Origin: Scilla litardierei | Taxonomy: Eukaryota; Streptophyta; Magnoliopsida; Asparagales; Asparagaceae | Assembly: GCA_030789695.1 (NCBI GenBank) | Contig: CM061140.1 | Location: forward strand, 172,012,319 to 172,076,318 | DNA length: 64,000 bases | Reading direction: 5' to 3' | Shown here: positions 46,540 to 58,500 of the stretch, one piece after another | Numbering within the stretch: position 1 is the stretch's first letter | How the letters are laid out: each line of letters starts with the position of its first letter | Position numbers and translations under genes: made by a program | Notes under the pieces: model-generated | Told to the model about the DNA's origin: nothing | Database searches by the model: none | The model's input: the letters and a program-made list of their open reading frames with translations, nothing else

Positions 46540-49500
46540 ATGATGGAGGGCGATCAACGGCGGGGGATGGATGCGGCCGGAGGCGGGGGCGGGGGAGGAG
46601 AGTGCTCATCGTCGATGTTTGCTGCGGCGGCGGCGGCAGAGGAGGAGCAGCAGAGGCTGCTGAAGGCGGAGATGGCGGTGCACCCGCTGTGGGAGCAGCT
46701 GCTAGGGGCCCACATCGGCTGCCTGCGTGTGGCCACTCCCATCGACCATCTCCCGCTGATCGACGCGCAGCTCGCGAATTCTCACCGCCTGCTGCGGTCC
46801 TACGCATCTCACCACCGCCCGATTCTCTCCTCTCACGAGAAGCAAGAGCTCGACTCTTTCCTTGTTAGTAGCTTAAGCTAGCCGATAACGTCCCCTAATT
46901 AATTAACACCGTAACTAATTTGCAATTTACTAAAATAATCATGGTCTTGAATTCTTGCTAATTAATTACAGGCGCAGTACTTGCTGCTGTTGTGCTCGTT
47001 TCGGGAGCAGCTGCAGCAGCACGTTCGCGTTCACGCCGTGGAGGCTGCGATGGCCTGCCGCCAGATCGAGCAGTCGTTGCAGGAGCTCACCGGTACAAAA
47101 ATTAATCTTTTTTTAATTCTTCTTTCTAAATTTTTAGTAGATGAATTTTGCGATGGTGGCTGCTTATCAGCGGAATTAATATCTTTTGATTAGCAAATAT
47201 AATAGTAATAATAATTATCTGTCCTGATCAATTTTCATGGGTTCAAGATCAAAATCAGATCAAAATGGTTGTTGGTGGAAGGAGGTGGAAGGAGGCGGGG
47301 CCCACGGGGGATGTTAGTTTAGTTATGTTGGGTTGGCAGCAGGCCACACAGGATCCTTGGATCAGCCTTCTCTGTGTCTGTCACTCATGCTGACGGTCTA
47401 TGTTGAGGGTAGTAATTTTCACGTTGAGGGGAAATTTTACCGCTTAATGTAAAAAAACTTTAAAACGTACGTGTGATAAACTTTTTATTTTTAATTAAAT
47501 TAACTTACGTGACTCTTACCAAAGTAATTAAATGATTAGATCTTATGTAATTAAATACAATCAAGAGATCCAAATCTATCTGTTTGCTTCAACCCATTAA
47601 AACTCCATGTGTTTATATAGTTAAAGCACTTATTAACCACAAATTCAATTCATGATCAGCGGAGCTATGGCTCATGACTTTTCAATACTTCGTCGGTCTG
47701 CCCATCCTAATCGTTCAACTACTTGGTCATTAGAATCATGATGTTTAATGGCATAGTGCACACACTTACTAATGTGTTGCATGTTCTCGAGTTGAGGAAG
47801 ACATTGATTTCTTTAAAAGTTTGTATTCTTTAGGCTGCAAGATGATGATTGAAAGGAATGCTCTAAAGATGGACATATATCCACTAATGGGAGCATGTTG
47901 CAGAGAAAAGATTTTCACAATATTAGTCAGAAAATTACAACATGCATTCTACAGCAACTCACTCATGCAGTAGTGTATACGAGACATGCATGGATGCATG
48001 ACGATTAATTATTAGTCTATTTTTTCAGGTGCGACTCTTGATGAAGAGGCAGGGGCAACCATGTCAGAAGACGAGGACGAGCTTCACTCTGAGAACCCAA
48101 TATTGGAGTTGGGCTTCGATGGGCAAGATATGATGGGGTTTGGGCCCCTTCATCCGACTGAATCCGAGCGATCCTTGATGGAGAGAGTTAGGCATGAACT
48201 GAAAATTGAGTTGAAGCAGGTAAATTGAAGTGATCTCCTGTTATATATATTTTATAGCATGGAGTCTTTCTCCATTTGCTGCATGCACATAATTAACAGA
48301 CTCCTCCTTGAACCGGTGGGGGTTCAAATGAAACAAATTAGGGTTTTAGGTCGAGGATCGAAGACGTGAGAGAAGAGATAATGAGGAAGAGACGGGCCGG
48401 GAAGCTGCCCGGAGACACCACCTCTGTGCTGAAGCAGTGGTGGCAGCAACATTCCAAATGGCCATATCCAACTGTAAGCAACTCCGTCTCTTTTGATTTA
48501 TTGCACCCGTTTTCCTATATGTAGTAAAATGGCATATAAATTAGTGTTTAACTTAGAAAAGGTGGCATCTAATCCATCAGCTGCTAAGACACACAAAAAG
48601 TGGGAAGTACAAGCCCCAACATGGGCTTGTACTCGCTGGGTCCCACCTTTTTATGTCTTACAGCTCTACATTAATTAATCCCTATAAATTAACCTTTCCT
48701 ATTTGAGATTAACAAAAGAAGGGGAATTTTTGGCCAACTAATTAAGCCCTGGCAATTGCCATGACTCTATGTCTTTGTTTTATGTCAGATGATCAAAATT
48801 AATGAAACATGCAATCTTCTTTCTTTGCTCTTAGTCGAACATCGTTAGCAAGTGTAAAACTCAATATCTTTATCTTTCTATAGCATTGAGATAGAAGAAT
48901 TTTCTTGTTTTTGCCAATCGAAAACATTTCCTTACTCGTTTTTTTTGTAATTGAAAATTTACTTTAAACAATTGGAATACATTAAATGGTCATTTTTTCT
49001 CAACAAAAAAACTTTTCAAATCTTTTTAAAACAATACAAGAAAAACGGTTGCCACTGACGAATCTTTACTAACGACCGCCTATACCGTCAGTAAATCCAG
49101 GCGTTTGCTGACGGCAATCATCTACTGTGAGGCCACTGCCCTCGCCTATCGAATTACATCAATCTTGGCTATAAGTCGAGGGGCCATTCCCCTCGCCTGC
49201 CGACATAGCTCGATATCGGCTATAAGTCAAGGGGCCACGCCTCTCGCATGCCGACGTAGCTTGGTCACACCCATAAGTCGAGTGGCCACTCCCCTTGCTT
49301 GCCAAACTACATCTATCTCAGCTGTAGGTCGGTGGTACTCCCCTCATGAGCCAACTTAATTATACGATTGGAGTCACGTTTCTCTCATGTATGCGGCATC
49401 ACCCAACCTCAACCTTTGCCGCGGTTGAGCTTGGGAGATGTGTGCCATTGTTACAGAAATTATGGCATGCCTTCAGACCATTAATCCCATAATTATAAGC

Positions 49501-51689
49501 GACTTTCATGGTGACTGTTACACCATATAAAAATTATAGCGACATTCATGGTGACCGTTACTCCAACAAATGTCTCTTCACGAATGCCTCCTCATCAATA
49601 CCGACAATGAAGCAATTTTAATAATTTGGACGTTATGGGCAACACCTGCCTATAAGAATTCCTCGAGGAAATGGGAGGGGGGAAGATCATACACTCAGTT
49701 ATCTTAATACTCAATATTTTCTCCACCAAACTGTACTTCTCCTCCATAGATCGGTGAGACAGTGATCGGATGACATCACAATATATAGCTCGGACCTACC
49801 TATCCCGAGCCCATTTCTAGTCATCCACTGACTTAAGTATCAGATGAGATTTGGATCAGAACCTATATCCAGCCTTCCTGATAATTTTGTTGTGTTGCAA
49901 ACCTATCTAGACAGCTCGGATCGAGTTAGGTCAATCTGACAGCCCGGGCCTAGCTCTCATCGACCCATGACAGCCCTTCCTCGGATCCCACTCATCGGCT
50001 GACAGAGCGCCACGTCACTGGAGGCGTCCTTATCAGCGTCCTACTCACTGTGGATGGATTTACTCGTCAACAGATCCAATAAATATTTATATGTAATTTC
50101 TTAATCACATGTGGCCACGAACCAGTTGTCTAAACTAAACACGAGGGGTTTTGATATGTACGTCGTCAACCGATTTTTGCACGCCTGTGATTCAAGAATA
50201 CTACATACAACATTTATTGGACGGGGAAATCTACGGCTGGAATTTTTCTGTGTGTGTATTTATAGTTTTTGGGTTCACTAGATCTTTGGCGTGATTCGGC
50301 CAATATGTATGCATGTGTGTGTGTGTGTGTGTTTTTTGGGAGGGTGGGGTGGGTTATGTGATTGGGCCATTAAAGATTCGGATTGACTACATCGTTTTTG
50401 GACCCTAAATTATATATATGTGTGTGTGTGTGTGTGTATGGTTTTTTAAATAAATTTCCATTTTAATTTAATTATATATTAATATAATATAATATAAATA
50501 ATTTATATATAATTAGGTAATTATATATAAATTAAATAAATAAATAAATAAATAAGGGTAAGAGGCTGATGACCTCCTCCGCTTTGATTCAAAACACGAC
50601 GAGTGTGACCCGGCCCCCTCTTCCTAAAAATGGAGAAGGGGGAGGGGGATGTGTTACCCTCCACCACATAAACCCTAGCTACGAGCTGGGTGATGGGGGA
50701 GAGAGTGTGGGGGGAGAGAGTGTGGGGGATAGGGTGGGCAGGCTTACCTTGTTGGAGAGAGTCTCTGGAGAGAGGGGGGAGACGTGGAGTCGCCGGCAAT
50801 GGTCGGTTTGGTTTGGTAAAATTGGGGGAAGAGATAGACGGGTTTTTGAACAAAAAGGGAGCCTCGCGCAGGCTCCCAAATAAGGGTATAGCCCACACGA
50901 GACTCCCCCGTCATGTGGCGGTTTTTACCTACGGCCATGGACTTATATGTGGCTGATTATATTCACCAACAGAAATGTTTGCGTCATGTCATCGAAGAGT
51001 ATCGGCCACAGATATGTCCATTGGCAAAAATCATCGGCCACGGAAATGCATGTAGCCAAAATTCCGTGGCTCAGAATGGCATATCACTTCTTCGACCACG
51101 GACTGTCAGCTACGGCTTAATCCGTGGCCGAATGTTTTCTTTCATCCACGGATTTGTCTGTGGCTGAAAGTCGATGACCAAAGAACAGTTTTCCACCTGT
51201 GTACAATTTTTTCTAAAACAACCCTCCCTTACTTGAGCGGTCCACCGTGTGGTCAAGTGCATGTTGCATGATTAAGTTAGGTCCAAAGCGCATATTTTTA
51301 AAATAAATAATAGCAATTGTGTGCTATTCATTATTTTTTTCTGTTCCTTCCACATTTTGTTATTGCTTTTGTTCTGTTGTCAACAATGATCCTAAACCGA
51401 CGCATAATTGATTAATTAGGAAAGACTACTTCATTGGTAGACATTAGTCCTCTAATTAACGTTGAAACTACAATGTAATTTTCCAAGACGTACTCTCTTC
51501 AAACAGGATGCTAGCTGCTATAATTTTCTTCTGTAGGAAGATGACAAAGCGAAGCTCGTCGAGGAGACTGGCTTGCAGCTGAAGCAGATCAACAATTGGT
51601 TTATCAACCAACGAAAGCGCAACTGGCACAGCAACTCGCAGTCAGCAGCAACTTCCGAGTCCAAGCGTAAAAGGTCATTACTGAACTAA
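46540..51689 (+). CDS. KNAT7: Class II KNOX homeodomain transcription factor, KNAT7 type
   Basis: Five exons: 46540-46863, 46972-47092, 48029-48219, 48342-48473, 51537-51689 (306 codons plus TAA), all GT-AG and in frame. Domains: Gly/Ala-rich N-terminus; KNOX1 (about 40-85, [20 protein letters not shown]); KNOX2 (about 103-150, [15 protein letters not shown].. [13 protein letters not shown], counting across the splice); acidic linker (MSEDEDEL, then [15 protein letters not shown]); ELK (about 205-226); TALE homeodomain (about 227-288) with WPYPT and [10 protein letters not shown]. Relatives bind DNA with BELL partners; KNAT7 regulates secondary-wall lignin and xylan deposition. Exon borders and [25 protein letters not shown] match KNAT7 rather than KNAT3/4/5. 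It is about 15 residues longer than Arabidopsis KNAT7, mainly at the N-terminus. Intron 4, which splits the homeodomain after PYPT, is swollen to 3.06 kb. Confidence 0.96.
48554..48668. mobile_element. MITE, family 1, copy 2 (worn)
   Basis: TAGAAAAGGTGGCATC at the left and CTCTACATTAAT at the right surround the family centre GGAAGTACAAGCCC..GGGCTTGTACT. The right arm is degenerate. It lies in KNAT7 intron 4. Confidence 0.7.
49030..49115. mobile_element. Possible CACTA-type transposon end
   Basis: CAATACAAGAAAAACGG resembles the CACTACAAGAAAA terminus of plant CACTA elements (one mismatch in CACTA). It is followed by alternating CTGACG / CCGTCAG motifs like CACTA subterminal repeats. The partner end was not found. 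Confidence 0.4.
49150..49345. repeat. ~55-bp tandem repeat, three to four copies
   Basis: Unit of the type CTATAAGTCGAGGGGCCA followed by CCCCTCGCCTGCCGACATAG, with substitutions. It is intronic. Confidence 0.7.
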
Positions 51690-51885
51690 ATCTATTTCAT
51701 TAAACTTGATTATTAAATCTAATCACAGAAACTCCCTTGCAGGTAGGGAGACATCTAGCTTGCAGAACAGCAATGTAATACTTTGTCGGAACAGTGATGT
51801 AATATTGAAACACAAAGGCATACAGAGAACATTTCAAAACAAAAAACTGACAAATTTGGTGGGAAGCAACGGCGCCTTCTTCACA
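51690..51885. terminator. Shared 3' flank of KNAT7 and the expansin gene
   Basis: Only 196 bp separate the two stop codons, so the transcripts of these convergent genes probably overlap at their 3' ends. AT-rich, without a canonical AATAAA at an obvious distance for either gene. Confidence 0.5.
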
Positions 51886-52836
51886 TCAAGAGAAGTTAAC
51901 AGAGGCTTGATACGTGAGCCCGACGTTCCAATTTCTTGGGGCCACGTTCCATACGATGATCGTCTGCTTCGTCGTGTAGGAGGCGACCTTGAAGGAGAGG
52001 GACTGCCCGCCGAGGCTTGCGAAGGCCTGATACGATGCACCCCAGTTGTGGCTCATTCCGATCCACCCCGTCCTGCTTCCCTTCACCCACATGCTCGCGA
52101 TGTCCCCGCCGCCTCCTACGTTCATCACGTACACCAGCAGCCAGTATCCGTTCCCTTGGAAACTGAACCGAATCCCGCCCTTCTTGATGCAAGGCACCCT
52201 GCGATTATACAAGATTGAGGAATAAATTAAGCAGAAAATATATGGCTCGGATCGATTGCTACACGTACCGGCGGTACATGACGGGAACAATGCCGGCCTT
52301 CCAGTTGGCAATCCTCATGAACGCCGGCTTCGACATGTCGAAGTGTTTCCTCGGTGGGTTGCACCACCCCCCGTTGTCGGAGTCCTTGGACCAGTTCGGC
52401 GGGCAGATGTTGGTGGCTGTCACGGTGGCTATCGGGTATCCCCTGTAGCACGCCTTGGACCCCACGCACCGGATCTGGTAGCATGTCCCGCAGGCGTAGC
52501 CGTTGTTGAACAGTGTCGAGCTCAGTGCCGCCGTGTCTGTGCCATAGCCGCTGCTGAACAGGTTCCCATATCCACAAGCTCCGCCTGCGAGACATGATAA
52601 GTTAAAGCATACAAACACCGCTCAAGTAGTCGAAAAATTTTCCTCATAGACAAACCCATGGTTTCTGAAGCTGTCTCGTCGCCGTAAAATGTTGCGTGGG
52701 CTAGGGCCCAAGCAGTGGGCCGGAACATGAGCCTGGCTGGTGTAGCGCCGCCGGCGGATGCCGAAGTGGCTAGTGTTGCTACCACAGTGAAGATGACAGC
52801 CCATGGCCAAGAAGAAGAAGATGCAGCAGCAGCCAT
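51886..52836 (-). CDS. EXPA: Alpha-expansin, probably EXPA7/EXPA18 type
   Basis: Three exons on the minus strand, 52836-52656, 52584-52269 and 52198-51886, with GT-AG borders, 269 codons plus TGA. Residues 1-28 form a secretion signal ending ATSASA. Then comes the double-psi barrel: [20 protein letters not shown], Cys-rich [12 protein letters not shown], the alpha-specific insert with WCNPP, and the HFD motif ([11 protein letters not shown]). The C-terminal CBM63 part (about 175-265) keeps the aromatic residues ([27 protein letters not shown]). Alpha-expansins loosen cellulose-xyloglucan contacts in acidic cell walls without hydrolysis. The length and intron positions are typical of the family. 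It lies tail-to-tail with KNAT7, as the root-hair gene EXPA18 does next to KNAT7 in Arabidopsis by my recollection. No lesion seen. Confidence 0.96.
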
Positions 52837-52877
52837 GGCTGTGTAATTCGCTTAATTGATTCAGATGATTGGTGGGA

Positions 52878-52887
52878 TTATATATAT
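52878..52887 (-). promoter_or_regulatory. TATA-like box of the expansin gene
   Basis: ATATATATAA on the minus strand, 42-51 bp upstream of the ATG. This gives a very short leader if used. Confidence 0.55.
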
Positions 52888-52947
52888 GTGAGTGTTTGAC
52901 TCCGGAGATTTGAGTTGTGACGGGGTTGGCACGTGTTTTGGTCGCCG

Positions 52948-52959
52948 AACGTGCGTGCA
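52948..52959 (-). promoter_or_regulatory. Root-hair-element-like site
   Basis: On the minus strand TGCACGCACGTT fits the core TG-NNN-K-CACG-W-H of the root-hair element known from EXPA7/EXPA18 promoters. The four flanking bases AGGT do not fully fit its WHHD part. It lies 112-123 bp upstream of the ATG, upstream of the TATA-like box. A G-box CACGTG lies at about 52931-52936. Confidence 0.45.
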
Positions 52960-53813
52960 ACCTGCGAATGGAGGTGGGAGGAGCACCTGGATCGTGCAGC
53001 AAACTAAGTTATGTTCTGTAATTTTGATGCAGAGCTTTAGCATGATGTTTTAATTTGATATTAATTCTAATACAATATTATATATCTTACATTTTTTTTG
53101 CCTTAAACATTTCAAATCTTATATTTAAAAAGTAGATTACAATATGATTTGCTCAACCACGGAACTGTGACTCCGATAAGATGGATGCTCCAAGTAACCA
53201 GCACATGACCCAAATGGTCACGAAGAACAAAGTAACAAACCCTACTAGTTATCTACCCAAAAAGTGGACGGGGGTTGTCGGAAGCGTGGTGGTATGTGAA
53301 GATCCCATAGTCCCACATCGGACAAGAAAAAGAAAAAGAATTAGTTTAAGCATGAAGAGGCCTCTCTACCTAATACCAATTGGTTTTGGTTCGGATGCTC
53401 AATAATACTTAGCAAATAGGGTGTGAGCCCAATGTTATGGCCTAGTATGGGCTGGGATCTTAGCAAGGCTATTGTTAGAGGCCTAGTATGAAGTGGATCT
53501 CTAGCAAATGGGCTAGTTGGAGGCCTTATATGGTACGGGTCTCTTACAGATGTGGGACTATGGAAGAGAGGAGCTAGGGAGCATTGGGGTTTCTCGATCG
53601 CACGAAGAGAGTCGCTCTGGGTTTTTTTCTGTTCAGAACGATGGCCCTTCGCATCGAAACGAACTGGGTGGTTTTTTCCTGACACTTGTTGCCAAGACGC
53701 GGGCATCCAATGGCGGGAGACGAATTTTGCACGAAGAGGCTGATGCGCACAATGCCGATGCGCAGCCGACCCGTTCAGTGTGTGTGTGTGTGTGTGTCTG
53801 TGTCTGTGTGGAT
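52960..53813. other. Expansin upstream and intergenic DNA
   Basis: At about 53300-53325 ATAGTCCCACATCGG recalls a motif frequent in plant LTRs, and ATGGGCTGGG / GGGCTAG words follow. This may be a worn LTR fragment. A TG run closes the stretch (about 53778-53812). The frames at 53341-53822 lack family features. Confidence 0.4.
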
Positions 53814-53972
53814 TTAATGTAGAAAAGGCCGCACCTGATCCAATGGATCAGGTACTAAAACACAAAAAAGATGGAAAGTACAAGCCCCCACATGGGCTTA
53901 TACTCGCTGGGTCCCACCTTTTTGTGTCTTGCACCTGATCCATTGGATCAGGTGTCACCTACTCTACATTAA
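53814..53972. mobile_element. MITE, family 1, copy 3 (best preserved)
   Basis: TTAATGTAGAAAAGG..CACCTGATCCA at the left pairs with TGGATCAGGTG..CTACTCTACATTAA at the right over about 40 bp. The outer TTAA may be part of the arms or a target duplication. Centre GGAAAGTACAAGCCC..GGGCTTATACT. Confidence 0.82.
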
Positions 53973-54012
53973 TCCATGTGTGTGTGTGTGTGTGATTAAT
54001 GGAGAAGTGCTA

Positions 54013-54500
54013 ACAGCGCTGGAAATTTTCCAGCGCTGTCAGCGATCCGGGGTCCGTAGAGATTTTTTTAAAAAAAACTTTTTTTGCAGTTGGTAGATAT
54101 ATTTGTTAAAAAGCTTTCCACAAATTTTCAGGTCGATCCGACACCGTTTGAGCCTCCGTTCATCGATTTCAAAAACGTTGCGCAATACTGTCCACGGTTT
54201 CAGTCCGCCCAGGCACTGAAACCTTGGGGTTTAGTCCGTTCAGCAGGCGTCCAGTCACTGAAACCTTGGGTTTCAGTCACTGAAACCTCACTAAAACCGA
54301 GGCTTCACCCTGCGCGTTCTGATCGGGAGGACCATGTGGACGGAAAAACTAATTTTTATGTAAAGATATCCACTCGGTTGGTCGGAATTCATTTTTAAAG
54401 TGGTGAGAAGGGTAGATAAACTAAGCGGATTAATTAAGTACCTGCTAAAGACTTTTTGTGCGAGAAATTGAATTTCTCGCGAGAGAAATTCAATTTCTCG
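54013..54500. repeat. Region with two strong palindromes
   Basis: ACAGCGCTGGAAA / TTTTCCAGCGCTGT (54013-54039), and two adjacent near-identical palindromes GAGAAATT-G-AATTTCTC and GAGAAATT-C-AATTTCTC (about 54462-54499). They may be the ends or folded parts of one MITE. Between them are four repeats of CACTGAAACC(TTGGG). Confidence 0.5.
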
Positions 54501-55422
54501 CGCGTGAGTTGGAGGGGACGATCCGGACCGCTGATCCGCATGATAGAGGGCCACGGGAGGGGGTTATTTTGGGGGTTATATTTGGGGGTCATAAGATCTC
54601 CTCATATATGTATATATACTAGCAAATAACCCGGCACATGTGCACGTGGACTGGAAAAAATGGTCGGAAGGGTGGGAATAATAAAAAGTGTGGGTGTGTG
54701 TGTGGAGGGTCGAGGGGCAAAATGCAAAAACCGAGGTTGTATGTGCAAAATTCCCCACCTCTATCCAATTTCTCTTGTCCAAATTCTCTTATCCAAATTC
54801 TCTTGATTCCGAAAGCAAAAGTAAAGTACAGGCATCACTCATCTATACAAGTTTCACTCATATAAGGCAGTAGCAGAAACTAAAGGAGTTATAACGAACT
54901 TGGTAGAAGCTCCACGTCTCAATCGTTATCGTCTGCGAGGTACTTCAGGACCTGGCTTTGTATGTTCTTGAACTGCTCCTTGGATGATGAGCGTCTCGGG
55001 ATGGTGAAAGGATGTAGACTTGGGAGGATTCTGTGTAGATCTTCAGGAGGTGGACGTCCCTTTTATACTATTCATCGCGATGATCTGTAACCTGCATATG
55101 CAAATACATTTAACATAGAGGATTTTTCCTCGACCCTTGGAGATAGCGTAGAAGCTACATATCTCTGGTCCAGTGGCGCGCTGGGGGCACTGCACTGTAC
55201 CTGGCTAATAGCTATACTGCTAACGCTCAAAAAGAGACGCATGCAGTTGGCCAGGTAGAAGAGTGTTCCAAAGACACTTAAGGTACTTCTGGACCATATA
55301 TATTCTTCCCCTCTTCCAGCTAACGGAAAGAGGTCTTTTAATGTATATCCATACAACCAAATAGGTGTATTTGGTGGAGAATGAAATTAATGTTTCTTCA
55401 TCAATCATCATTGTATGAAGTT

Positions 55423-55565
55423 TACATCTTCGGGATGATTAATTAACGTCATCTTCAGGATGATAGTTTATTTCCAGGATAATAGTTCATCTTCGTGATG
55501 ATTGTTCATCTTCAGGATGATTAATGTCATCTTCAGGATGATAGTTCATATTCAGGATGATTAAT
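55423..55565. repeat. 20-bp CATCTTCAGGATGAT array, copy B
   Basis: About seven units, related to the ten-unit array at 17022-17217. The difference in copy number shows that the array changes length. Confidence 0.8.
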
Positions 55566-58500
55566 GTTCTGTAAGCCTAGAATTTATGCCTAGCTAGGGC
55601 TTTCATATCATATCATATCTGGTAGATAGGTTTTAACAGATATTTCGGTAATTTCTCTTCAGGAGATCCGATAATATTTTGAGTTATGAAAATAATCTCA
55701 ATTCTTTTAATTTGCTCTCTTAAGAACAATACTGTTTTTAAGAGGTGCAAACAACAACCTTTTAGTATGAGTCCTTTAAGGATCTCTGTCTAGGTTGTCT
55801 TTCCTTTAATCATATTATTAATATGTGTCCCAAAAAGAAAGGAAAGTAAAGAAAAAATTTATACATGCAGTTGAAGAAATTTTATATCGGTGATGTTGTC
55901 ACATCCAATAGCAACATCAACCAAAAATTCCATCATTTTGCCATTCGTTGGGTTACGCCTTGACATAAACCAGTCGATGCATCAGATTCATCTTGTAAGT
56001 GAGTTCAGCTCATCTTACTTGATTACTTCCTGGTTTGAGCGATTTATACCTCTAAAGCTATAGCAAATTAAAATGCTTATAGCTAACGATTTTATTTTAG
56101 TTCTCCTTCAATACTCAGTTATCCCACAGGATTTGATATCGTTTTTGATACCAGGACTTCAGGTCCAACACCTCATATTTCATAAGTGAGTCCAACTCAC
56201 CTTATTATTGCCGCATTCCACATTATTATAATTTGGCCAAATCTCTATCTTTGCTTCAGGCAAAGCAGAGTTGTGGAAACGATATTTTATATTTAACTGG
56301 CAAAATGAAATATGAGAGAATTTGTCGACAAAATGTGTTCTTTCTTGTCCAAAACTCACCCCGTACGTACTATAATCATTTGATTTCTCCCAGAGGTGTC
56401 TCCTTCACGACGCGTTAAAGAAGTGAAGGTTCTGGGACGGGTAAAGAATATGGACAGATCCAGAATTGGTCCTTAGCAACCAAGTTGCAATAAGGTTCTA
56501 GATTTGAGCTCACTTTCCTGTGGTGGTATTGTTTTTTCGGTCTCCGGGAGTAGATCTCTATTTTTGGAGCCTAGTGGTATGTCCTCTCATCCACTGAGGA
56601 TATCCACTTCTGCTACTGGTGGATTGCATCCAATATATTTGGTATGTCAATCCTAGCTGGATTTTTAGTAGCAGGGATGTGAAAGTTTTGACAATATCTA
56701 TATTGTCAGTAACTATATCTGATAACTGTTTTAACAGTTTCATAAGTGTGGATCTTCAGGATCTCATCATAATTCATGATAACCAGATCATATGTATTAA
56801 TGATTTAAATGGTCATTTGAGCTTCAGGCTCATGGATGATTGTAGTATTTCTGTTGAAACGGATGCTGGGACATTAAAGTTATAAGGGATCTTCAGGATC
56901 TCATCAAATCTTTAAAATATGGTCATCAATGCACGTCTTAGGAGAAGTGAATTTAAATGCTTCCCCTGTTCAGAGTGCTCAGACTCTATTTATCTGGGAT
57001 ATTTACTTCCGATAAATAGTTCTGCATTTTGATGGTCTATAGTGGTGATATGGGGGTGTCTACTCATCATGGCACAGTCTATAAGATGTGCTCTAAACGC
57101 TTCCCCCGTCAAGGGTTCTCGGAAACTGTTTATATGAGATGATCAGACTCATATAAATAGGTTCTAAGGAGGCGTTTTGATGGTTTGCAATGTAATTGCA
57201 TGTTCCCATGTGGTCACCTACAACTGGATTTTTAATGGATAAGAAATCCATTTAAATCATTTTAATGATTTATATTACACATATTTGGGTGTGAACACAG
57301 GCTTCAGGGTGTTCGTTATTTTTCCAGTTGCAAAAACATTTAAATTTCCCAGTGTTATCCAAAGTTACCACCATTTTATAAAAGAATGTGGTTGGATAAT
57401 GACCATTTATTTAGAGGATATATTGATGAGTACACCAAAGGTACATCATCAGTCCTATTAAGGGAGTGGACGAAGCCTATTTATATCCATTAAATACTCT
57501 CAAGAGACCTAAATGTCTTCATTATCTTTAATGATGATAGTATATCATCTTAAATTCCTTTGAGAAAGTGGGGAGAGTCAATGTCCATGTGAATGGAGAT
57601 GATCTCATTATCATTTTTCCCTTTTGAATTGGACAATGAAAGTTTCACCCTTTTTGAAGAATCTTCGGGTTCGTCTGGTTGATGATGTCTTGCATCATTA
57701 ATCCAGGATGATATCGATCCAAAATTGGTCGATTCTGGACACTTCTGGTGTTCCAAAATAATTCCTCTTTTGAATTTATATGAGACTTTTAAAAAGTCCA
57801 TTAAAATGCTCAAGTTAATTTTGTCCGGTAATAGTTGACTGTGTTCAAACTGTGAAGGATTACATCTTCACTTTGGCTATTGTGCGGATCATTTTGGGAC
57901 AAAGCTTCAGGCTTCATTTATTTCTTGAGTCATTAGGGATTTCGTTTTGACGAATATCCTTTTGAAACTGTATAAGTTTCAGAGAGTATATGTCATCCTC
58001 ATTTTATTTTTAGGGGTATTCAAGATAGCAAATCATTCGCAGTAAAATAAAATGTATTAAAACTACAAGAGAATAATACTGATGATTTTGTTAAGTCAAC
58101 AAGTGACATAGTGTGATGTGTGCTCTTGAAAACATACAACAATAATTATGCTCATTTAAGACTTATGTTATGACAACAGATTATATTTGATTTCAAAGTT
58201 TATTTGTCCTCGGGGAGTAGCTAAATATACATAAGGTCAATTGGACTTTCGTCGTTTTGACTAGATATGTATGTATTTTTATATGGCATAAGTTAATGCA
58301 CATTCATGTTTGCAAAAACATTACGGCTCTTATCAGAACTTCCGGTCTGATTTTGGCTTGCCATTGCTTACTCCATGTCGAGGTATATCGTATCTTTCCC
58401 TTTCCCATTTAATCCAAGACTTCCCCTGTTTTGAGTTTTCCTTATTTTTATTTCAGGTCATGTTTGATCCTGAACTTCCCCTGATTTCAATATTCCTTAT

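Larger units (their letters stand above)
48474..51536 (+). other. Intron 4 of KNAT7, repeat-filled
   Basis: 3,063 bp with GT-AG ends. Contains a family-1 MITE (48554-48668), a CACTA-like end (about 49030-49115), a ~55-bp tandem repeat (about 49150-49345) and undetermined repeat-like DNA (49640-50060). It also holds TG runs (about 50311-50331 and 50417-50438), an AATA run (about 50530-50555) and a block of CCACGGAC / GTCCGTGG-type inverted motifs (about 50890-51175). Short frames at 50521-50956 on both strands look accidental. Confidence 0.8.
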
